From Undaria pinnatifida (lineage: Eukaryota; Sar; Phaeophyceae; Laminariales; Alariaceae): a DNA stretch of 64,000 nt. The position numbers and the translations under genes were made by a program. The notes beneath the pieces were generated by a model. It had not been told where the DNA came from and made no database searches. It saw only the letters and a program-made list of their open reading frames with translations. Positions 11,852 to 23,164 of the stretch are shown here, piece by piece. Position 1 is the first letter of the stretch; every line of letters begins with the position of its first letter. Location: the NCBI GenBank assembly GCA_012845835.1, contig JABAKD010000027.1, forward strand, positions 12,818,487 to 12,882,486, read 5' to 3'.

Positions 11852-12420
11852 CAAGGGCTCTGCTCCGCGGGCGGCTGACGCCGCCCGCTACGCTCGCGCA
11901 AGGAAGAATGCAACTAAAAAATGTAAAGGGGGCAGAAATAAGAGGCCCATGATTTGGTGCGAACAGCGAATTGATAATGCCAAGAGCTGCTCGTGCAGGG
12001 CACATTTCCCTGCCTGTGCTGTGCTGTGTGCTTGTTGGCGGTGTCACGCTCTGATCGGCAGTACGGGTGTAGTTTGCGTGGGGGGGGGGGCATGGGGACT
12101 GACAGAGATCAAATGAACAGAAAAAGAAAATAAGAGTATACAACAACACGTATACCTGGTACTGCTGTATGTTCAAAAGAAAGCACAGCGCAGCACGACA
12201 CAGCACCACAGCGCAGGGCAAGGCACGGCACGGTACGGCACCGTACGGCGCTGCGCTGCGCTGCTGGGTGTATAGCTAGGCTGATCTGAGCTGGGCGCGC
12301 ATTGTGATCCAACACCGTAGTACCTAGTATATATACAAACCTGGTATAGTCTTTTTTTTTTCCAGATCCTCCTGGAGATCCGGGTGAAAAAAGCTTAAGC
12401 TCCATAAACTTTCGTTTGTG
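11852..12420. repeat. Dispersed family B, copy 1
   Basis: It starts CAAGGGCTCTGCTCCGCGGG with the GC-rich hairpin GCGGGCGGC/GCCGCCCGC. It continues through a conserved core (AAGGGGGCAGAAA, GATTTGGTGCGAACAGCGA, TGATCGGCAGTACGGGTGTA) to a CACGGCACGG/GCGCTGCGCTG segment and ends near AAACCTGGTATAG plus a T-run. Other copies are at 18,788, 25,828 and 57,861. There is no coding capacity. Confidence 0.85.
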
Positions 12421-12599
12421 TATCAGTTTTCATCCATCTGCAGAACGCAGACTTTGTGTCAACCTCGCCCCTCCGGTTTAGTCAACACTATGGACTTGCC
12501 GGCCTTCTTCGGCTGATCCCTATAGTAGTACCGGTGTAGTAGTACCGGTGTAGTAGTACCGGTACGTGATTGAGTTTTGAAAAAAATAATAAAATACAA

Positions 12600-12725
12600 T
12601 TTGAGAAGGGCTGAAAAGCACTGATTCGGGCATTCGAGCCCCCCGCTCAGCCGTCCGCAGAGAAGAATATAAAGTTTGTGTAGGAAGCAAAACAAATGGA
12701 GGCCTCTCAGGAAATCGATATTATT
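12600..12725. repeat. Dispersed family K copy preceding tRNA-like units
   Basis: It shares GGGCATTCGAGC...GCTCAGCCGTCCG and ATGGAGGCCTCTCAGGAAATC with copies at about 13,070, 60,680, 62,785 and 63,160. One frame gives EAKQMEASQEIDI. It is followed, as at 60.7 kb, by tRNA-like units. Confidence 0.7.
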
Positions 12726-12800
12726 ATTTATTTATTTATTCATTTATTTATTTTTGTAAGTAGGTCTATAGGACTATCCACTAGACCACAGAGTCACTGT

Positions 12801-13275
12801 GACTTTGTGGTCTAGTGGAGAGACTGTCTGCTCTGAGCCTGGTGTGCGTGGGTTCGAATCCCGTTGTCATCGAAAAAAGTATATATTGCTGAAAAAAGAT
12901 GGTGAGAATCGCTGAAAAGAACACCACAGTCACTGTGACTTTGTGGTCTAGTATTATAGGCACTGACTTTGTGTGTCTAGAAGATAGAGCGTCCGCTAAT
13001 GAGCCTGGTGTTCGTTGGTTCGAATCCGGGTGTCATCGGGAAAAAAAAATGATCATCACAAAAAAAAATTGATTCAGACGTCCGGCGAGGAGAATGTCTT
13101 AAAGTTAGCGTGGAAAACGGAGGCCTCATAAAAACAGCATTGATAGTATACTCATCAAAAAAGGAGACGATGAGAAGCGCTGAGAAGAACACCACAGAGT
13201 TCACTGTGACTGTGTGGTCTAGTAGATAGACTGTCCGCTTATGAGCCTGGTCTTCGTTGGTTCGAATCCGAGTGT
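12801..13275 (+). repeat. Cluster of three tRNA-like (SINE-type) units
   Basis: Units at 12801-12872, 12964-13038 and 13208-13275 each contain an A-box-like TGGTCTAGTGGA and a B-box GGTTCGAATCC spaced as in a tRNA gene, ending in GTGTCATCG (first two units). The 5' acceptor strand does not pair with the 3' end, so they are tRNA-derived units rather than functional tRNAs. Stretches between units carry family K sequence. All lie in the DUF4281 intron. Confidence 0.8.
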
Positions 13276-13387
13276 AAATAAATCGTCGTCCAGAAAACCG
13301 TTTCGGCTCAAACGTGCTATTAATACATCTACCGTAGCACGCGTCAGAAATGGTATAAGCCTACCTGGCAGGCATTTATCGTCTTAC

Positions 13388-13458
13388 CGAAAGTCATGAC
13401 GTAGATAGCGCTCTGGATCAGCGCGACCGTGTGCACCACGGCGGGGCGCATGTTCCAC
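13388..13458 (-). CDS. DUF4281 (ABA4-like) membrane protein, upstream exon
   Basis: A 71-nt exon between the acceptor CTGTACCGGCAG (before 13458) and the donor GTAAGA (after 13388). It encodes WNMRPAVVHTVALIQSAIYV then MTF, with one base left over at each end; the trailing G joins TG of the next exon to give Val. The peptide fits the first conserved helix of DUF4281, where a basic W-x-x-x-K/R segment precedes a hydrophobic stretch. The expected N-terminal exon(s), with plastid targeting sequence and the preceding P-x-W-x-L-L helix, were not located, so the gene is annotated as 5'-partial. Confidence 0.75.
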
Positions 13459-16246
13459 CTGCCGGTACAGCAACACATATGGGAGGGGCAATGCAATTAA
13501 TTAAGTCAGACTAAAAATACAAACTCGTTGGGACTGGTCGGTGTTACTTTGCCCGGTGCTTACTTCCTGTCGGTCATTTCGTGGTACGAAGTGTGTGGAG
13601 CACACGAAATCACGTCCCTTCTAATCCAAGATCTGTTTGATAAGTTCTCAAGATGTTGCCTAAGATCGCCGCCACAAATCCATCCCCCCCCCCCCGAAAA
13701 TTGGAAAGTTATAAAAGAAAAGAAAAATCGGGCCCGTAGACAACCGTCCAGGCAAACGTTGGCTGGTATCTTCGGAAATTAAACTTTATTACTAAACATC
13801 GGCTCGCCGTTAGCAACGGTCGACAATGATCGAATGATCGTGTACTGCCTGGGAATGCTGTTGTACCGCAGCTGCTCTACGTATCCTGCACAACCGGTGC
13901 GTTCTTTTGAATACATGCTCAAGCGAGCACGAACGAGTAAGACTCGCAAGATAACACACGCCGCTGCCCTGTCCTGCGGGGGGGCTGAGGGGTGAGTTTC
14001 CAACCTGATTTTGTCTATAATGTCAAGGTCTTTCCACAGACGACTCGCCCGGCGTCTGCGTTCTCCCCGTTGCAGTCGAGAAACTCAGCGTGAAAAATTG
14101 AAAAATGCGTCCTGTGTTATTTTGCTTGGTACAGTGGTATTTCGTACCCTTAAGAACATCCTGTATAAGCCAAGTTTGGGTGGCCTTATCTATGCGACGG
14201 TCTTGTCTCTTACTACTGTAAACATGATATCATACAAATTTCAAGGTAGTTGTTCTTCGTGACAAGCCGATTTATCTGGTCTTTTCCCGCGAAATTCTAA
14301 AAGCATACGCTGGTATATACCTAGTAAGGTATCAATACGAGTATACGATACTTATCCTTTAAACGAGGGCGAATAATTGCGTGCGCGTTTTGAGGCACTA
14401 CCTACTTGGAATCAGTGTGGGATGATTTAGCAGTATACACCAAGTCATTTGTATTTGGCACCTGGTACGATACGGTGAGTCCATAACGCAGCGGCCCGGA
14501 TCTGCTTTGCATTGACCAAACATAGAGCTTCATTTGCTTTGCATCGTAGTGCACCCATTGTATCGAAAGCCCATTTTTCTTTGCATTGACCAATCAGACC
14601 GATCTATTCCGCTTTGCATTTGCTTTGCATCGAGCCGCAAGGCGCAATTCAAACTGCTCTGCACCGCACCGTGCACGAACACTGCCTACATTTTGGAAGC
14701 TCGAATCTCTCTCTGCACACATCCCTGGACTCTCATGACCTGAGGATCACCGTACACATACCGATGTCCCCCATAAGCTAACTTTTTCGGTGAGGATGCC
14801 CCCCTGCGTCGACAACCACCACTGCCTAAAAACGTTACAGATCGGGTCTCGTTGGAGCAAAACTGAAGCCTTGACCTGACCGGGCGAGTCTGTTTTCCGT
14901 GCGGTACGTGCAGCAGCAAGGCCAGCAGCATGCAGCAAAATATCGTGAGTTGAAGGGTGCTGCTTTTGCTGGTGCTTTCATTTGCTTGACAGGTTGAATA
15001 TCGTTGTCCCGTAGGCTTCGTTTGACTGGATTCGGGTCACATTTGTTGATAGTAGCTTCGTACGCGCTACTGACATTGCGCACGGATACAACCAGTGCAT
15101 GAAACAGCAGTTACCAACTGTGTTGCAACAACGAGAATAGGCCCAGGACAGCGGCGGTAACATACTAGGTACACCGCAGAGGGTAGCAGACCGCTGGGGT
15201 TGCTACTGTGCAGTGGTAGGGGTTATGCACATTGCTTTGAGCGACTGCTGCGACGGTCGCGGCTGCTGTCTGCGGCATCCTACTGCACGCATTGGGCGAC
15301 AGTCATCGCGTAGTCATCTGGAGGATATGGGCGGTAAAATGTACGCTATCAACAGCAACGCGTGACAGCGGCAACAGCGGCAACTGGGTTGCTGCTGTAC
15401 AGTGATATAAGTTGTGTCTATTACTTTTAGACCTCTGCTGCTGCTGCTACTGCTACTGCTGCCCGTGGCTCTCAACCGCACGTACCGTATTGCCTGACGA
15501 CATGCACACAACGCACCTAGTCGATATACCGTTGTACCAGGTATAGCCTAACAGCAGCGGCGATAGGCGTGACAACAGCAACTGTAACATGAAGCAGCAG
15601 TAACCTCAGCAAGGGTGGGATTACTACTGTACACGAAGTAGTAGCTGTGTCGGTTCCGCTAGCTGCTGAGGATGATGCTGTCGTCTACGGTTTTCTGCTA
15701 TTCGTATCGCCGAGCAACTGTCGTCCTATAGTCATGTACACGTAGACAGATTGTTCAAGTACACAGGTTGTCAGGTGCACAGGTACTGTACTGGTAGGTA
15801 GGAACCTCAAGTAATCCGAGATAGGAGTCAACAGCATCTGTACAAGACCGTTTCTCTCTTCGCCCTTGCTTCATGAAAAAAAAGGTGCTCATCGATTGAT
15901 ATGATCCTCAACGTCGAAGCATCATCCGGGAGCACAATACGGCCTCGATAAGAGTGAGAAGCGCCGACAAGGGGAAAGGATTCCGCCACGATAAGGTGAT
16001 GTTGACTGGTTGTCGAGTAGATGGCGCGGAGGGACGATTCGTTCATATCTCGTTCAGGCTTGAACAATGTGCACTGCGACGCGTGTGATACGTGTCACAT
16101 TCTACCGTTGACACTCGAACTTGTCTCCATCTCACACCTCACATCCTTGCAACTTCTGGCCCCCATCAGCTACAGTATTGGCGTAATGGCATCCAGACGT
16201 TTTCCGCCTGTTGCCGTGTGACCTGGTTTCCCCAAAATAATTTCAG
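13459..16246. other. Region upstream of the last detected DUF4281 exon
   Basis: Missing 5' exons of the DUF4281 gene may lie here, but no matching peptide was found. It contains repeated TTTGCATTGACCAA and GCTTTGCATCG (about 14,505-14,635) and a degenerate array at 15,170-15,660. Open frames on the minus strand at 13,779-14,003 and 15,828-16,067 have no recognisable family. Confidence 0.45.
15170..15660. repeat. Degenerate tandem repeat, about 200-bp period, three units
   Basis: GGGTTGCTACTGTGCAGT, GGGTTGCTGCTGTACAGT and GGGATTACTACTGTACACG occur near 15,196, 15,386 and 15,616. Each follows a CAGCGGCAACAG-like segment and precedes a GTTRTG segment. It is CTG/CAG-rich and non-coding. Confidence 0.55.
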
Positions 16247-16376
16247 GACGTTGTGCGGTGGGCGTGAAGATCGCCACGCGCAACAATCAAGCGCCTGTTA
16301 GTGGAGTGGGGCTCAAAGCCGTGGCGGATGACCTCGGTGCAAAACCATACAAAGAATTCCCGGGGAGGGCGATGCG
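16247..16376 (+). CDS. Unidentified exon candidate
   Basis: Bounded by acceptor AATTTCAG and donor GTGAGT, with one open frame giving CAVGVKIATRNNQAPVSGVG then LKAVADDLGAKPYKEFPGRA. The composition is protein-like (balanced, no low complexity) and the splice signals are good. I do not recognise the family. The following exon is unclear; a possible terminal exon starts near 16,450. It could be a live gene or a decaying one. Confidence 0.4.
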
Positions 16377-17008
16377 GTGAGTGGCAGTTGTCGATCTTCA
16401 TGTGCTCTGCCCATGTAATAACCTTCTACATGCAGTGTTCAATTTCAGAGCTTGAATCCAAAACCGCACCGCCCCGTCTGTGTGAAATCTGCATTGATTA
16501 GCATACCGCCGTTGACCCCTTGATGTTGTCTACTTTTTTTGTGGGTAAATTCATCCTGTGGCCACTGTTTTTTAATATGACAAGGCATCGGGCCAAACAG
16601 AAGACGCCCGTTGGGCCGAACGACAACTAAACTTCGCGCAGCCGTTCTGTTCTAGCAAGCACAGTGATACGTTAGGTTGTGCTGGCAAGTTTCAAACCAT
16701 TATCGTTCTCTCTGGCGTGTGTTATATCGTGTCGGGGTTGAGTACCAATTTAAGTCAAAATCACTTGTAGAGTCACAGATGACAAGACAAAGATTGTCCT
16801 AAGAGTGCAAACCATGTGAGCGAGTACAATGAGGTCGCGTCTCAGGCGCCTTTTTCTCTTTTGAGTTTGTGCCCAGTACCTTGTTCCGTGCTTGTTTCTG
16901 GGAACGCAAACGATTGCTTGCCTCATACGCCGTGGCCGGTTGGTAAAAATACCACCGAGCTGCTTATTGCCTGTCCCCTAATATGTCTCTTATCATCCCG
17001 ATTTCCAG

Positions 17009-17108
17009 TGCCCCAGACGGCGAATCTCAGTTGGAGCCCCCACGAGATCAAGCCGGGGGTGGAAGGCCTTGGCCAATTGGACCTGGTCTTTGATTTTATC
17101 TCATCAAG
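17009..17108 (+). CDS. Unidentified exon candidate
   Basis: Begins after GATTTCCAG (or eight bases later after CCCCAG) and ends at the donor GTGAGC. The frame reads PQTANLSWSPHEIKPGVEGL then GQLDLVFDFISS. It is on the same strand as the candidate at 16,247. No family is recognised and the link between the two is not proven. Confidence 0.35.
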
Positions 17109-17681
17109 GTGAGCTTAGACGTACTTACGCCGGGGGGGGGGGGTGCATAGGTATGGATGACGAGACGACACAAATAAATATCATGGACAAGGCGGCTCGA
17201 TTGCTTCGTAGTACGACGCCGCACAGAGTTTGACCGCGTTGTCTATCATTAGCTCACTCTCACGACCGCAATAAAAATACGTCGTTGGTATGGTTGGGAT
17301 CATTGGAGATGATAAATGAATTACTCAACTCATCTGGGCGCTGTCAGCATCGTCGGAAGCTAATTGCGTGCCATTACGTATGATGTCTTCATGTTTAGCG
17401 AAAGAGTACAGTACGTGTATTCGGGACGGGGTAGTGCTAAACACAACTGAGAGTTGCAATGTTCCAGTAGGCAGCACTATTTATGTATTTATGGGTGCTT
17501 TCGATCGTAATTCAATTACAGTCACTCGCTCTGCATCCAAACCAGCCGCGGTGCAGTCTAGTTCTAGCGACTCCTCTCAAGGGCCATTGACCCCTCTCAA
17601 GGGTCGTTGTTGACGCTAATTTCCCGAGTGCTTCCAACGACGGCACAGGGGCACGGGTCCGGAATTGCAAGGAGTTGCTAG

Positions 17682-17831
17682 GGGTTTACGCTCAATGCTG
17701 ATAGACAATTTTCTGGAGTCACAACCGGGTGGTATTCGGCCGCAATTTCCCATGGTGGGATTGAAGAAGATACCATATACAATGGAATCTCGGGGCTAGT
17801 GCTGCGCGGATTGTTAGCAAGACCGGCGTGA
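17682..17831 (+). pseudogene. Unidentified coding-like fragment
   Basis: A 50-codon frame between two stops contains SGVTTGWYSAAISHGGIEED and NGISGLVLRGLLARPA. An overlapping alternative frame continues as IVSKTGVTLAIFSLYLERAV. Two protein-like frames overlapping by about 60 bp suggest an old frameshift, so I treat it as a remnant. Confidence 0.25.
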
Positions 17832-18134
17832 CGTTGGCGATTTTTTCGCTATATCTGGAGCGTGCAGTGGCAGAGACGACCACGTTGACGCAACAGATGG
17901 CACAAATAGGCCGTGCCGCTCAACACAACCATGGGTGGTTGAGCACCAGCTGCTCTGTAGGGAGCTGCGTTCGTGCATCTTTTTTTCGATTCGATGTATA
18001 CTGCCTGCCGCTATTCCATCGCAATTTCGAATTGCGGCGTTAGTGGTGAGTTTTCCGTGACTGCGAAACCCTTGTACCGCCATCCCCTGTGTCCTCTTTG
18101 CTGTTTGGTCTGTTCGCGCCGTTAGCAGGAGGTC

Positions 18135-18401
18135 TGCAAGCAAACTGCCTCTTCACAGCCGTCAAGCCCCAGTGGACAATTCTAAAAATTACCGTCAAGC
18201 CTTTCGCCACCTTGGTATCTCGAGCGCCGAGAAAGGGGAACCCGGCAGGTGCTGGACTTCACTGCCTTTGCGGCAAGCGGGAATGAAGCTGTAGCAATTC
18301 CAGAACGAGGTGTGCTGGCCGACCAACTAGAAGCAGAAGGCTGCGAGTGCAACTCATTCACAGGATTTTTAACAAAGACGTCGAAGCGAACCGGGCATTA
18401 G
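18135..18401 (+). pseudogene. Unidentified coding-like fragments with a frameshift
   Basis: One frame gives NSKNYRQAFRHLGISSAEKG and the next, beginning at about 18,249, gives VLDFTAFAASGNEAVAIPER then GVLADQLEAEGC and a stop at 18,399-18,401. Both read as ordinary protein but are in different frames, either through an intron or an indel. No family is recognised. Confidence 0.3.
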
Positions 18402-18787
18402 CAACAACACCAGCAAGCACACCACCCTTCCGAGAGCCCCTGCGTCGCAAACAGCTTAAGCATGACCAGAACCGTGTGGTTTCGCTTGTGCTGTAAACGG
18501 AGTAGAGGTGGAAGGGGCAATCGACCATGTTATGGGGTGTTGGTGCTAGGGTGGGGAGGTGATGTGATGATCGAGGGAATAGAGAAGGCGGTGACGTTGG
18601 CAACGCTGAGGAGAGAGGTGGAGTTGTGGGTGGAGTGCCGCCGAAAATAAAATAGAACGCTGAAGTGGGTGGCCGCCGTTTTATACCTACGCAGACGTGC
18701 AGCACGTGCCAACCAGTAGCGCCCAGGTTTGGTTTGGGTGGACCCACGGCTGATGGGCAGCAGGTCTGAACAGGAATAGTTTCCATA

Positions 18788-19560
18788 CAAGGGCTCCGCT
18801 CTGCGGGCGCTGAAGCCGCCCGCTACGCTCGCGCAAGGAAGATTTCAACTCAATGTGAAGGAGGGAGAAAGAAGAGGCCCATGGTTGGGTGCAAATAGCG
18901 ATTTGACAATGCCAAGAGATACTTGTGCAGAGCTAATTGCCCTGTCTTGCTGTGCTGTGCTGTGTGTTTGTTGGCGATGTCACGTTCTGATCGGCAGTAC
19001 GGGTGTAATTTGCGGGTCCCGGGGGAAAAAAACGTGGGGGCCGAGAGAGGACAATCAACTGGAGAAAGCAAAAAGACGAGAGCACATGACACGTACTACA
19101 TCCCGGTACCTGGTACTTCGCATCATACCTGGTACAGTATACTGCTGTATGTTCGAACGAAAGCACAGCGCAGCACGACATAGCACCACACCGCACCGCA
19201 GGGCAAGGCACGGCACGGCACCGCACGGAGCTGCTGAGCTTTATATAACTGGGCTGAGCTGAGCTGGGTGGGGGTGCATGTATTGTGATTCAGCAATAAT
19301 GTAGTATGTACAAACAAACCTGCTGTTGTAATATGATCGCACAGATACGAAATCGTGTTGGCAGAAAACAAACTTGAAGGAAGTAGCTGGAAAGTCAAGA
19401 CACAACTGAAAAAATGAGAAAAAATAAGTAAAATAATACACGGTGGAGCGAAGAAAAGCTGGACCGTTCCGCAAGTGATGGACGGAGGCGGTGCCCAAGT
19501 GGGACCCCCGGAGATGCCAGGGATGCACCAACCGAGCACTTCAGAAGGGTGAAAATATGT
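18788..19560. repeat. Dispersed family B, copy 2
   Basis: It starts CAAGGGCTCCGCTCTGCGGG and follows the family B order through TGATCGGCAGTACGGGTGTA and the CACGGCACGG segment. It extends further than copy 1, to a GAAAAGCTGGACCGTTCCGC segment shared with copy 3 (about 26,405). Confidence 0.85.
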
Positions 19561-20518
19561 ATTTTCCTATGTGATTCCATTCAAGCTTTGAAACGTCGAG
19601 GCCGCGTCGTCGTTGTCCCCGGATGCACGCAAAGCAAACGACACCTACCGGAGGCAATGCCGAAGGTAGAAAGGGAGTGTCTTGTTAGCACGTCATGAGG
19701 AGCGTGCAGAGGCAGCTAAATCGGGATGCGATTATAAGCCGGTGCAAGCCTCGCACATACATGATTATTCGTACGTGCGTTTTAATCAGTACCTGGCATC
19801 GGCAAGATTTACGGTCGGCCCAAGTCTCGTCTCAGTGGTTTGACCAAAGAAACGCCCTATATACATCGCATGTCCGAGTACGGATTGCAACTAAAGACGA
19901 TGACTATCGGTACTATGATGCACCTGCTACATACCAGGCTATATGAAAGGACAATCTGTACTCTCCGTCCCGAGTTCTGTATGCTGCTGTACATTTTCAT
20001 GAACCTTCCGCTTGCTGTATGTCTCGAGGTGCCACGTCCGCGTATCCTACCAAACAATAAAGATATCCTCAGAACAGCACTAAACAGCAGCATTGCATTC
20101 GTTGCATAGACGACTACCGCGGCTGTACGTGACATTTATGGTGACATCGAATCTACTCAACACCCGTTCCACACGCGTAATCGGCACATAATCGGATATA
20201 GCAGCACAGAGCGGCTGTAATCCCTTAAGGCATCGCATCCAAAACCCTGTTTTTTCCGTTTACTTACGCACCGCAGGGGGTTCCCACAAAAATTCAGCGG
20301 GCTTCCCCCGCGAAAAAAAAATTAAAAAGCTGGCCTGGTACATCCTAAATTTGCGGTATGATACCAGATACCAGGTAGTTGTTTAGCAGTACTATGTACC
20401 AGGTACCTGCTTTGTTCTTTTTCTAATCCTCCGGCGGACGAGGAAAAATAAAGCTCACAAAACTTCCACTTAAGTTCGCGGATGCCGTGTGTCATTTTAA
20501 CTCAATTGTATTCGCAAT
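19561..20518. other. Unrecognised spacer
   Basis: No supported gene. It contains CCAGGTAC/TACCTGG motifs at about 20,334-20,400 and a segment CTAATCCTCCGGCGGACGAG near 20,425 that resembles the end of family B copy 1 near 12,362. Confidence 0.4.
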
Positions 20519-20729
20519 CCAGCGCTAGCTGGCGCATCTTCAGTTCGCGTGGTAGCGACAGCGCGAGCTGTTCCAAACGGCGGCCACCGTTTCTACTCCA
20601 GTAGCGCAAGCTACCGTTGTATACGGATGCGTGAGAATGCTGACCCGACCTGATCCCAGGGGATCAGGTGCGGTGGAGATAGCCACCCGGAACGTCATCA
20701 TGTTCCGGGTAGCGTAGGACTTGCGCAAG
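20519..20729. ncRNA. Candidate structured element: seven to eight consecutive perfect hairpins
   Basis: Within 211 nt: CCAGC/GCTGG (20519-20532, 4-nt loop); CAGTTCGCG/CGCGAGCTG (20541-20570, one G-T pair); AAACGG/CCGTTT (20575-20592); GTAGC-GCAA-GCTAC (20601-20614, GNRA-like loop on the plus strand); CCGT/ACGG (20614-20626); ACCTGATCC/GGATCAGGT (20648-20669, 4-nt loop); ACCCGGAAC/GTTCCGGGT (20685-20710); palindrome CTTGCGCAAG (20720-20729). Strand is undetermined because stems are symmetric. It may be an RNA or a recombination/protein-binding site. A 64-codon minus-strand frame overlaps but is not recognised. Confidence 0.45.
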
Positions 20730-21179
20730 CTCACCCACTAACACCCCCCCCCGCCAGGAGGAAACATCCTTTCACCGGACTCGGTCCAGAGTTACAATCC
20801 ACCCTACCCACTCGGGCGTTGGTCCTCGAACTGGTATTTAACAAAATATGTACACGTATAATTGTCACAAAAAAAATCGTTTGGGCATTTATGTCTTCCT
20901 GCTCGCACCTTTGTCCGAAACGTCGGATGGGGTGGGCACAATTCGACCGTCGAGGTCACGATGCCGGAGGTTGGGGCGCGATCCGTGCAGTGTGTCGCGC
21001 GTGGCAAGCCTTTTAAACTTTTTTGGCCTTGGGCATAACTAGGGCAAATCCCCGGGTTTCCGCAACATGCCCGGGGTTGGGTTTCTACATCCTCTATCCC
21101 TGTGTACGCACGTGAGATTTGCATGCAAACCGGGTTTTTCTGCTCGTAGAGGGTACACGTACATTTCCCTATTTTTCCA

Positions 21180-22200
21180 CAGAGCGCCACGTTACGATCC
21201 CGCCGCCCAGCAGAAGTCCAGCCCCCTAGCAGCAGCAGCCTGCAACTCTACGCGCGTGTGGCGGCTGTTGTATTGTAGGTGATTACTTTGATCCGAGCCT
21301 GCGATGCTCTACCCGCCTATACGCCAATACCTCTCGCTGCTGCTACTTCAGTCAAGTGACATGCCGGCGTAAAGTGTAAGGATCGTTTGAGTATCACATT
21401 ATTACTCAAATTTTCCTTATATTTATGTTCATGTTGGTGTGCTGCTTATATGATATCATACCATACCAAGAGAGCACAACGCTACAACTCTGCCGCACAG
21501 CGCCCAACAGCAGTCAAGCCCCCTAGCAGCACCAGCCTGCAACTCTATGCGCGTGTGGCTGCTGTTGTAGTAGGTGATTGCTTTGATCGGAGCCTGCGAT
21601 GCTCTACCCGCCTATACGCCAATACCTCTCGCTGCTGCTGCTTCTGCTGCTTCCGTCAAGCGACAAGCCGGCGTAAAGTGTAAGAACCATTTGAATATCA
21701 CATTAGTACTCAAACGGTCCTTATATTTATGTTCATGTTGGTGAGCTTCTTATATGATATCGTACCATACCAAGAGAGCACAACGCTACAACTCTGCCGC
21801 ACAGCAGCAGCGGTACTCGTAGGCAACACCATTTAAGATCGCAAATGACAAACGGCAGACAACATGCGGAGAGCACAACGCTAGCCTGTGATGCTCTACC
21901 CGCCTATACACCACTAACTCTCGCTGCTGCTGCTACTGCTGCTTCTGCCAAGTGTCAAGTGACATGCCGGCGTAGAGTGTAAGGATAGTTTGAATATCAT
22001 ATTAGTACTCAAACTATTCTTATATTCATGTTCATGTTGGTGTGCTTCGTATATGATGTCGTACCATACCAAGAGAGCACAACGCTACAACTCTATACCC
22101 TACAGCAGCAGCGGTGGGCAACACGATTTATGTAAGATCGCAGATGATAGGCAGCAGACAACAGCACAACGCTACAACCCTGCCGCACAGCAGCAGTGGT
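21180..22200. repeat. Satellite array, about 293-bp period, 3.5 units
   Basis: GATGCTCTACCCGCC recurs at 21,303, 21,598 and 21,890 (spacings 295 and 292). Each unit also has TCTCGCTGCTGCT, a CCGGCGTARAGTGTAAG part, a TTTGARTATCAC...TACTCAAA short inverted repeat, TTATGTTCATGTTGGTG and CCATACCAAGAGAGCACAAC. It is non-coding; short CTG-rich frames are artefacts. Confidence 0.85.
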
Positions 22201-23164
22201 AGATGACATATGTGCGCTTTGCGTGTCCTCGCTATGCTGCGGCGAGTTGCTTGCGTCGGGAGCCTGTCATAATTTGTCACCCCACCATACCACACGTTTC
22301 TGCTGTGCTGCCGCTCTGGGTGCGCGTGTCCATCGATGCGGAAACATAGGGACCTTTGTAATAGTAATAATTTTGATACCAACCCATCCTTATACATTTA
22401 CGTCCACAGAGGCAGTTATGATTTAACGAGTATTTTTTCTGTGGTTTTCGCGAAGATCGCAGATGGCAAGACAGCAGACAACGTGTGGAGAGCAAAACGC
22501 TACAGGTGGGATCATGTGCGTGCGCGTGCTGTATCCTCTATTTACGGCGGCGAGTTGCTTTTTTTGTCGTACCATATGTCATGTGTTATTGTCCTCTTGC
22601 TCCCTCGTTCTCGATACGTGTCGCATCACGCCACACGTGCCCCTTCTCGCTTCTTGGCGGTCCCTAAGCTGGAGTTCGAATTGTGACGCTTTTCTCGGAA
22701 TCATACATATCATACGGTGTAAACGTTTTGTGTTATCAAGTGGTGCGGTGTGTATTTTCTCAGCAACAGATCGATCGTGGGCATGTCTATATCGAGGATA
22801 CCCAAAAAGTGCTAAAAGTACTGCTATCAAGTACACCCAACAAGTACTGTGCGGGTAAAATGCGAATTCATTATTTTTCCAGGCAAGAATTTGTTGTATG
22901 ACGTACAAACAAAAATGATCATTGCGTCCGGTAGTGAAAATAATGTGTCCTTGCGGCACTCCCCTAGGCACTTCCCTGAGGGGAACCTTGTACAAAATAT
23001 AGTTACAAAGGGGTTACCTTATACCAGGTACTTGACAAGTTCACGAGAAAGAACATCTTGCTGTCGAGTGTTTGCGTTAAAGGAATTCAATCTAAAAATG
23101 CAAGCAAATAATCCCGCCCAGCGAACTTTGAAGAAAGAACTTGCCAAAAACGGCATGAAAATTC
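22201..23164. other. Unrecognised spacer
   Basis: It follows the satellite and repeats some of its GCAGACAAC/GAGAGCA phrases up to about 22,500. Overlapping open frames occur on both strands (22,336-22,995) with no recognised domain. It ends at the hAT insertion. Confidence 0.4.

Noticed and set aside
12801-13275. Functional tRNA genes
   Set aside because: Good A and B boxes, but the acceptor strands do not pair and the anticodon arm is mismatched.
18358-18786. 142-codon minus-strand frame
   Set aside because: Low-complexity Pro/Ser/Thr composition, overlapping the better plus-strand coding-like fragment, and running to the edge of family B copy 2.
20519-20729. Integron attC sites or a hammerhead ribozyme
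   Set aside because: No attC core sites or bacterial context; I could not find the conserved CUGAUGA and GAAA core of a hammerhead on either strand.
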